This document shows positions 57,401 to 64,000 of a stretch of DNA of 64,000 nt, in pieces. The DNA is from Cryptomeria japonica (lineage: Eukaryota; Streptophyta; Pinopsida; Cupressales; Cupressaceae), in assembly GCF_030272615.1 (NCBI RefSeq), contig NC_081415.1:107450406-107514405 (forward strand). The letters are read 5' to 3'. Numbering within the stretch: position 1 is the stretch's first letter; every line of letters starts with the position of its first letter. Below the pieces are notes generated by a model that was given only the letters and a program-made list of their open reading frames with translations, did no database searches and had not been told where the DNA came from. Made by a program: the position numbers and the translations under genes.

Positions 57401-58734
57401 TATTCTCTTTATTAATTGAGATGAGATATAGGACTCCTAGGGCTTAGTTCATCTTAGTTCTTTAAATTCTATGCCAATTGTTGTAACTAAAAAAATTCTT
57501 ACAGCAAGAGATACTATTTAATATCATTTAAGGTTGTAGTAGTGCAAAGAACATCAATATGATAGAGAAGGGATGAAGAAGTTAGGGACCTTGAAATTAT
57601 ATATCAGAACTATGATACAACTAGCTGGGATAGAATTTCCCCCTCATTGGGATAGACATTTGACTCCTATTAGGATAGCTGAACAAAGCCAAAGAAGGTG
57701 GATAAAGACAAGGGCAAGAAGGTTAATGAACAGGGAGATTTTGAAGAGGAAGAAAAGAACCAGAAAGATCGACCAAAAGAAAATGAAGAAGATTAAGATG
57801 TGTAACCTAGTTTGATGTTTTATCTAGTTTTGGACTTGAAAATTATTTATGCCTTGACAATATTTTATGTTTTATGGCTCATGGAAACTCCCAACACTTA
57901 TAAAATCATCAAACCAAACACTAAATACTTGATAAGGCACTGAATATAAAATAGATTGATTAATTAATACTATTTGGTATGAATTCCTTTGTATATAATA
58001 GAATGGATGTTGGATTAATGAATATACTTCTACACACTAATCATTGATAAATACATTATTGACGGTTATGTTATTACCCAGTTCAGTATCGATCTAATCT
58101 TATTGGGGAAGCATCTTGTGATCAAACCACAAGGTCTCACTGCTGATTAGTCTATTGTTACTAGGGTTCACCCTCTAATTTGTGAAAATTTGCAACTTAT
58201 TTATTTTATGCTAAGTATATGTCTGATAGTTTTCCTCTTTCATACGATTGAATACTTCCAACCATGGTAGAAGGGAAGTAGGGTTGAAAGAGTGGTACGG
58301 TGATGGTTCTATGTGGTCAAAGGGTTACAAAGCATACTACCCTTGGGCATAGAGGATATGGATTCTACAGAAACCTATTGTAACCTTTTTCCTCTGTCAT
58401 GGTAAACATTCAAATCCAAAATTTTGAAATCCCTCATCCAAACATTATGCAAATCTGAAATTCCTAATGCAAATTATAAGCAAATATTATGCAAATCCAA
58501 AATTATTCAAATGCAAAGATTCAATTAATGAAGGTGGAGATTAAACAATTCTGTATAGTATGCAAATCCGAAATGAAAGTGAAGTTCACCAATTTCTCAT
58601 ATTGTCCAAATCCAAAGTGAAGGTGAATATCCTACCTCTAATGGTGACTATGTCATTTTATCTTGCCAAGGGTTGAGCTCGACGTGTAAGCCTGCACGGG
58701 ATTGAATGCAACACAAATGACTTGCCCTCTTTTT
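54441..58734. other. 5' spacer of CACTA-B, no gene recognised
   Basis: About 4.3 kb lie between the transposase start and the terminus, comparable to the 3.7-kb spacer of CACTA-A. Short open frames show no family pattern. A Lys/Arg-rich frame at 57,573-57,815 has no support. Confidence 0.5.
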
Positions 58735-58873
58735 TCTTTTCTTTTAAGTAATTCCCGTTGCCGTCAAAATTTTGATGAATGCGGGTACTTTTTCAAAAAA
58801 AAATCAAATTTGGTCACAATATACCTTTTCCATCAGAAACCTCCATCAGAATTCTAGACCAAATGTATTAGTG
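58735..58873 (-). repeat. 5' terminal inverted repeat and subterminal region of CACTA-B
   Basis: The minus strand begins CACTAATACATTTGG at 58,873, identical for 15 bp to the CACTA-A terminus. It continues with 'AATTCTGATGGAGGTTTCTG' and 'ATGGA', matching CACTA-A's subterminal sequence with a few changes. The flanking bases 58,874-58,876 are CCA. Confidence 0.85.
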
Positions 58874-59482
58874 CCAGGAGGAGGTATTGCAGATGCTCAC
58901 TTCAGTGCTTGGGAGGCCAGTTGGATCCTCAATGCAAACCTTGGGGAGAAAGGTAATGACTTTTTCCTATATCTGTGTTGAAATTGATCTTGGTAAGCCC
59001 CTGCCATATGCTATAGATATGTGTGTGGGTTCTTATTCTTGGGTGCATCAGTTGGAATATGAGACTTTACCATTTTGTTGTCATCTGTGTCATGAGTATG
59101 GTCATTTGCAGCACAAGTATCCTAGGAGAGACATGAGGAAGATACCTTTAACATATTTGAAGCCTTGGATGACCTTACCCAACAGAAGGTGAACCCACGG
59201 TTACTTATTTTGGATCAGGGTGCGTTAGGGTTGGTCCTTGATAGTGTGAATTGGGACTCTATGCAAGCTCTACAAGTAATTGGGAGTCAGCAAATGGAGA
59301 TGGATCAACTAGTAGTGGCTCAGTTAGGGCCCATTTCTGGTGCTGAGGTGAAGTTGGCTAGGGGGACTGGTTCTCCTATAGCTCAAAAATTGGAACCTTC
59401 TGGGGTCAAAACTAAGAAGATCGCCTTACATTTGGGTCTTCATCAAAAGGACATAAAGAAAGGACCAACAGAGAAGATTTGA
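58874..59482 (+). pseudogene. LINE ORF1, 5'-truncated at the CACTA end
   Basis: The frame from ~58,887 reads 'LTSVLGRPVGSSMQTLGRKV', 'TFSYICVEIDLGKPLPYAI', then a knuckle 'CCHLCHEYGHLQHKYPRR'. This is the end of a DUF4283-like domain plus zf-CCHC of plant L1 ORF1, an RNA-binding protein. The fourth ligand is lost (Cys to Tyr, 'QHKYP'). Another frame continues to 59,482. The N-terminal half is absent because CACTA-B's terminus adjoins at 58,873. Confidence 0.72.
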
Positions 59483-59588
59483 AAGTTTGGCAGAAAAGAG
59501 GATTTGGATAAGATCAAATTGATGGGGAAGAATTTGGTTGATTTAGGGTCAGTAAAGACTCTAGATTATCATTTTTCCAATCCCTCGA

Positions 59589-61042
59589 AATGATTGTGCT
59601 ACCATGGAATGTGAGGAGCTTGAATAGTGGCCCTAGACAAAAACTTGTTTGGGAGTTGATAAGGAGTCATTCTCTTGATGTCCTTTTCTTGCAGGAAACA
59701 AAACTTTGTGTGGAAAGTATGTTGGATTTGGTGCCAAAGCTATGGGGGAGAAGCTAGTGTCCGTGTATTGGGGTAGTTGGCTTCTCTGGAGGGGTGGCCT
59801 ATCTTTGGAACCCCTTGAGGATTCATCCTATTTGGTGGGTTGCCTCCAGATCTTCATTATGGTGGGTTGCCTCTAGTCTTGAGACTGGGGAATATATCTT
59901 GTTTACTAACATTTATGACCCCACTGATCTCTAGGGTAAGCAGAAATTATGGTCTCATATTTCTTGTATGCGAAGGTTGTTCCCTTTTCATCCTTGGATT
60001 ATGGTAGGTGATTTCAATCCCATCGTTGAGCTAAGTGAGAAGAAGGGTGGTGTTATAAGATTGGAACCTTCTTCTTTCCTTTTTCGAGATTGTTTATCAT
60101 CTTTGCATCTCATTGATATTAAGCCTTGTAATGGTTTGTTCACTTGGAACAACATGAGGGTTTGGGATTATTGGATTGCGGAGAGGTTGGATCGCTTTCT
60201 GGTTTCTATTTTTTGGGTTGGTGGGGGGTGGTCCACATATTCTAAGATTCTTAACTGGAGAGGGTTGGACCACTGGCCCATTAAGACGGTATCTTCTTCT
60301 GCTCAAGTCACTCACTCTCCTTAATTCAAATTCCAGCTTATGTGGTTACAAGATCCTTCTCTACAGAATCATGTAGCAGAGTGGTGCAGGAAAGGGAGGC
60401 TAGCCTTTGGCACTGTTATGTACACTTTTTCCAAGTAAATGTAATTTGTTAAGTTTCAGCTTAAACAATGGAACCGCTTGTATTTCAATAACATTTTTCA
60501 TGCTCAAAAAGTTGCTGAAATAGTGTTGAATGGCATCACTAGTGAAATTAGAGAGCATGGTTTCTCTAAAGCCTTTCTCAAGGAGTAAGAAAGGGATGTC
60601 AAGGCTTTAAAAGAATGGGAGCTTAGGGAGGAAATATACTGGAAACAAATAGCTCATATTGACTAGGTTCAAGTGGGGGACAAGAATACTGCTTTCTTCT
60701 TCAATTCAGTGAAAGCAACAAGAAATGGAAATTCCATTCTTGTTCTAGTCAATGATAGAGGTGAGCAGTTTTTATCCTTGCAGGACATTTACAGGGAGTG
60801 TTTATAGTATTTTCGGTCCCTCTTCAGCAAGGATCCTTAGGGGGACTCAGAAGAGGAGAATCAAGTTCTTGATTGCATTCCTTCTGTAGTTACTAGGGCG
60901 ATGAATGAGCAACTTATGGGTCCTATTTTGCTAGAAGAACTCAAGAGGATTGTTTTTCACATGAGGAAGGGAAAATCTCCTGGACTAGATGGGTTTCTGG
61001 TTGAAATCTTTCAAGATTTCTGGGATATTATTGATAACTCAA
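59589..61042 (+). pseudogene. LINE ORF2: endonuclease and start of reverse transcriptase
   Basis: ORF2 opens 'MIVLPWNVRSLNSGPRQKLV' with 'DVLFLQETK', the first AP-endonuclease motifs. After stops it continues with 'NIYDPTDL', 'HPWIMVGDFNPIVELSEKKG', 'LIDIKPCNGLFTWNN', 'ERLDRFLVS' and 'GLDHWPI' (catalytic His). A linker with 'QVGDKNTAFFFNSVKATRNG' leads to the reverse transcriptase start 'MRKGKSPGLDGFLVEIFQDF'. It is then cut by the copia-2 LTR at ~61,043. The protein would nick DNA and reverse-transcribe LINE RNA. Several stops break it. Confidence 0.85.
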
Positions 61043-62582
61043 TGATGAGAAAATAGTACCAAACTAATACTGAGAGGGGGGGGTGAATCAGTACAGACAA
61101 AATATAGTGCTAAACTAGTTATATAGCAATTACCCCAAATGACTAGCAAATAGTGACACCGGTTTGAAACAGAGTGCAATCAGTAAAACCCAGAACAACT
61201 AAAACAATCATAAACTGGTTACTCTCTTAGCTTTCCACTCAACTCAGAACTACACTACCATTTCACCCTTATGTTGAATAGGTAATCTATCATCATATCT
61301 TCACAACAGCTAGTTCAACATGTTTTATTGACAGCCATAAAACACAAAACCATCATATGCTTAACAGGTAATAACAAATCATCACAAGATAAAAGCATCA
61401 CACATGACACACATATTTTTCATGTGGAAACCCAACTAGGAAAAACCACAGTGGGGATGAATACCCACAAGCTTCTTGTTGAACTCTTTGGAAGTCCGCT
61501 CTATTAGGAGCCTTGTCCTATTAGAGACAGATACAATAGGTTCTGTTAGGAACCGATCCTGTTAGGGATCACCCGGTTAAGGGATGGCTACAATACCTGG
61601 TTAAGGGTTAAACCTTGTTACAGGGTACCTTGTTAGAGGATTTCAAGAACTCAATAGCTAAAGGATTTCCAGAGCTCTCTAGCTTTCCAGATCTCAATAA
61701 CTTTGAGTTACCCTATTAAGGGATTTATAGAAAGTCGGTTAAGGCTACCTTGTTAGGGGATTTTCCAACTGTTGAGGTGGTTAGAGATCAATAGGTATTT
61801 CAATGATCTAGTAACAACACTCAATGCCAATGCAAATCTGCTTAAGCTCCTCTTCACCTTCTGCACTTACACTTTGCAGGTATCACTTCTCTCCTCTGGT
61901 CTGGCAAGAATCATGTATCCCTTCTCTTGGATACTCACACACAACTTCTGCCAACAACCTCTGAAAGAGTCACAACATCGACCTTATAGGACAACAGACA
62001 AGTTGGTAGCATAAACCCTAAACCCTAGACCTTTTAGGTTAAGTAATTTAAACGGTTCAATCTTGACCGTTGATCATACTGTATTGAATGCAATAGTCTT
62101 TATCCAATCTCAAGACATTCTCCATCATTTTTTTTCCACCGATTTCATGGCAGATGATAACCCATCACATGTTATCACCGTTTACAGAATTTGCACATTC
62201 GTGAGGTAGATAGGAAAAATCTCCTTTATGCAAGATTCTTCACGCGCACAAGGCTGATGTGGCAACATGATCTGTTCTTCATTACAATGCTAACTCATCA
62301 CACAATGTCATTAGTTGAGCCATATAGGCTTGAAGCACTTCAACCGGAAACTCTGAAGTTGAGACTACCAACCGGTAGTCATACAATGCTTCCATGTACC
62401 GGTTCCCATAACCATATGTCAGTTCATCTTGAATAAGCACATCGCTTCACTTTGGCACAAATGTTTGTTCATAGTGTTATACCAGTTCTCACATATGTCA
62501 GTTCATACCTCTTCAACATATTGACATCAATGACAACATACAATGTCATTATGTCCACATACTGGTTCACATAATGCCAACA
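61043..62582 (-). repeat. 3' LTR of copia-2
   Basis: About 1,540 bp ending CCAACA just before the purine tract. The other LTR is outside the window, so age and target duplication cannot be read. Confidence 0.82.
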
Positions 62583-62597
62583 ATCTCCCCCTTTGGC
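62583..62597 (-). other. Polypurine tract of copia-2
   Basis: The minus strand reads GCCAAAGGGGGAGAT, the same tract as copia-1. Confidence 0.88.
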
Positions 62598-62968
62598 ATT
62601 GATGGCAATATACAAAGATATCTCTCTGCTTTACATTTTCTCCCCCAATTTCTGCAGATATCTTCTCCGCTTGACATCTTCTCCCCCTTTGACAATAATG
62701 CGAAAGTGGAGGCACAAGCTTCCCTGTTTCATTATGTTGCTCCCCCTAAGGAGTAGCATCCTTCAACATATCAATCCTGAAGAAACATTTGACTATGCAA
62801 TACATGATTGATGTGGAGCATATACCTTTAGTTCACCTCTTGAAGGGGCAGTACCCCTAATTCACCTCTTAAGTGTGTAAATGTGGTCTTTGGGAGAGGC
62901 TTGGTGAATATGTCTGCTAACTACTCCTTACTTGACACATGCTCTAGTGCAATCTCTTTGTTCTGAAC

Positions 62969-63604
62969 CTATTCCCTCAAGAAATGATACTTAAGCTCAA
63001 AGTGCTTGGTTCTAGAATGTAAAACCAGATTCTTTGAAATATTGATAGCACTTGTGTTATCATAGAATATACTTACTGGTTCAGATACAGGGATTTTGAA
63101 GCCTTTCAGTACCTGCTTCATCCAAATTATCTGAGTGCAGTTCATGAAAGCTGCAATATACTCTGCTTCCATTGTAGACTGAGAAATACAACTCTGCTTT
63201 TTACTCATCCATGAGACCAGTCTACCACCAAGGAAGAATGCACCATTGGTTGTGCTCTTCCGGTCATCTACATTACCAACCCAATCAGCATCTCTGAACA
63301 CTTTCAAGTTGAAGTCCTTACTATATGGATACCACAATACATAGCCAATAGTTCCCTTCAGATACCTAAGAATCTGCTTGACTGCAACCAAGTGGGATTC
63401 TCTTGGACTTTTCTGGAACCTTACAGTAATGCCAACTGCATGTGCAATATCCGGTCTGCTATGCACTAGATAATTTAATCTACCAATCATTGATCGGTAT
63501 TCCTTCTCATCAACCAATGCTGAGTCATCCTCTTTGGATAGTTTACAACCGCTCACTATCAGTGTACCAACTGGTTTGCTATCTTCTATGTCAAAGGTCT
63601 TCAA
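62969..63604 (-). pseudogene. copia-2 reverse transcriptase end and RNase H
   Basis: A 211-residue open stretch: 'SMIGRLNYLVHSRPDIAHAV' connection, then RNase H with 'DADWVGNVDDRKSTTNGAFF', 'SWMSKKQSCISQSTMEAEYI' and 'FYDNTSAINISKNLVLHSRT'. It ends 'YHFLRE' at a TAG where copia-1 continues EEVQEKK; the tail in the same frame has another TAG before 'LADIFTKPLPKT'. Both fit CAG to TAG changes. Confidence 0.9.
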
Positions 63605-63625
63605 TACCTCTTTGACATACTTGGA

Positions 63626-63946
63626 CTAAGTGATAAAGATTCCATCCTTCATCTGTTGGATCTGTAGTCTAATGAAGAACTTAATCTCCCCTATGAGTGA
63701 CATCTCAAACTCTTCCTTCATCTCATCAGCAAACTCATGACTTATCTTGTCATCTCCAACAAAGATAATGTCATCAACAAATACCTCACAGATCAGGATC
63801 TGATCTCCTTCAGACTTCAAGTAGATATTACTATCTTCACTTGTTCTCTCAAATCTAATCTTCACAAGATGGGAATGAAGGTGCTCATACCATGCCCTAG
63901 GTGCTTGCTTTAGACCATATAAGGCTTTATGTAGCCTACATACCAT
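63626..63946 (-). pseudogene. copia-2 reverse transcriptase, C-terminal part
   Basis: It contains 'LHKALYGLKQAPRAWYEHLH', the catalytic 'FVDDIIFVGDD' and 'GEIKFFIRLQIQQMKDGIFI'. A TAG (63,626-63,628) stands where copia-1 has Gln in 'FITQSKY'. A stop just upstream of 63,946 also fits. The remainder lies beyond the window edge. Confidence 0.9.
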
Positions 63947-64000
63947 GTCATTGTCTTAAGTTAGGGCAAACCCATCTGGTTGCTCAATATACACCTCCTC

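Larger units (their letters stand above)
61043..64000 (-). mobile_element. Second Ty1/copia element (copia-2), 3' half, runs off the window
   Basis: The 3' LTR (~61,043-62,582), purine tract, RNase H and part of reverse transcriptase are present on the minus strand. The LTR begins TGATGAGAAAAT or TGAGAAAAT (start uncertain by 3 bp), contains 'gagggggggtgaatcag' and shares 'gtggaaaccca' and 'aggaaaaaccac' blocks with copia-1, so the two are related families. It is inserted in the LINE reverse transcriptase. Confidence 0.9.

Noticed and set aside
57573-57815. Lys/Arg-rich 80-residue frame as a small gene
   Set aside because: It has no family pattern, lies in the CACTA-B spacer, and AG-rich sequence easily gives such a frame.
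15053-58873. The two CACTA termini as ends of one giant 44-kb transposon
   Set aside because: Both are 5' (transposase-side) ends of oppositely oriented elements, and the 3-bp flanks differ (TCA and CCA). Two separate elements explain them better.

Overview
The window is repeat-dense nuclear DNA from a large-genome seed plant, most likely a gymnosperm. This is inferred from nested plant-type transposons, long decayed spacers, and the look of the Ty1/copia, Ty3/gypsy, LINE and CACTA proteins; no single-copy marker gene is present. I found no intact ordinary host gene, no complete tRNA or rRNA gene, and no bacterial or organellar gene cluster. Almost everything recognisable is a transposable element or a host-gene domain carried by one.

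Layout, left to right. (1) 732-8286: a complete but decayed Ty1/copia element on the minus strand, with two LTRs, an initiator-Met primer site and a 5-bp target duplication. (2) ~9,940-11,835: a decayed LINE (ORF1 and endonuclease) on the minus strand. (3) ~11,838-15,052: the 3' part of a CACTA-type DNA transposon on the minus strand ('CACTA-B'). (4) 15,053 to at least 27,614: a related CACTA element on the plus strand ('CACTA-A') starting with the terminus CACTAATACATTTGG. It carries a TNP2-type transposase gene and a second multi-exon gene with a SET domain followed by a TNPA-like region. (5) ~31,530-33,682 and 52,867-58,873: more of CACTA-B, split by (6) 33,683-52,866: a 19.2-kb Ty3/gypsy element of the Tat type on the minus strand. 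It has nearly identical LTRs, a perfect ATTAT target duplication, gag-pol with a G-patch and a second RNase H, and an antisense gene for a plant mobile domain (PMD) protein. (7) 58,874-61,042: a LINE on the plus strand, cut by (8) ~61,043-64,000: the 3' half of a second Ty1/copia element on the minus strand, which runs off the window.

How it fits together. CACTA-A supplies the uninterrupted reference that shows exactly where the gypsy element entered CACTA-B. CACTA-A itself appears to have landed in the GAT-repeat (poly-Asp) part of CACTA-B. The two CACTA copies share the transposase plus SET gene arrangement, so the SET domain was present before they diverged.

Most interesting points: the SET/TNPA gene inside a CACTA family; the antisense PMD gene with its own TATA box and a phase-0 intron; two arrays of the palindrome AGCGCT at opposite ends of the gypsy interior, one just inside the primer-binding site and one in the PMD intron; a 39-nt tRNA-Trp match at that primer site; and seven in-frame stops but no frameshift in gag-pol despite near-identical LTRs, which suggests the copy moved with help from another element. 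Family names come from motifs read by eye; no database search was possible.
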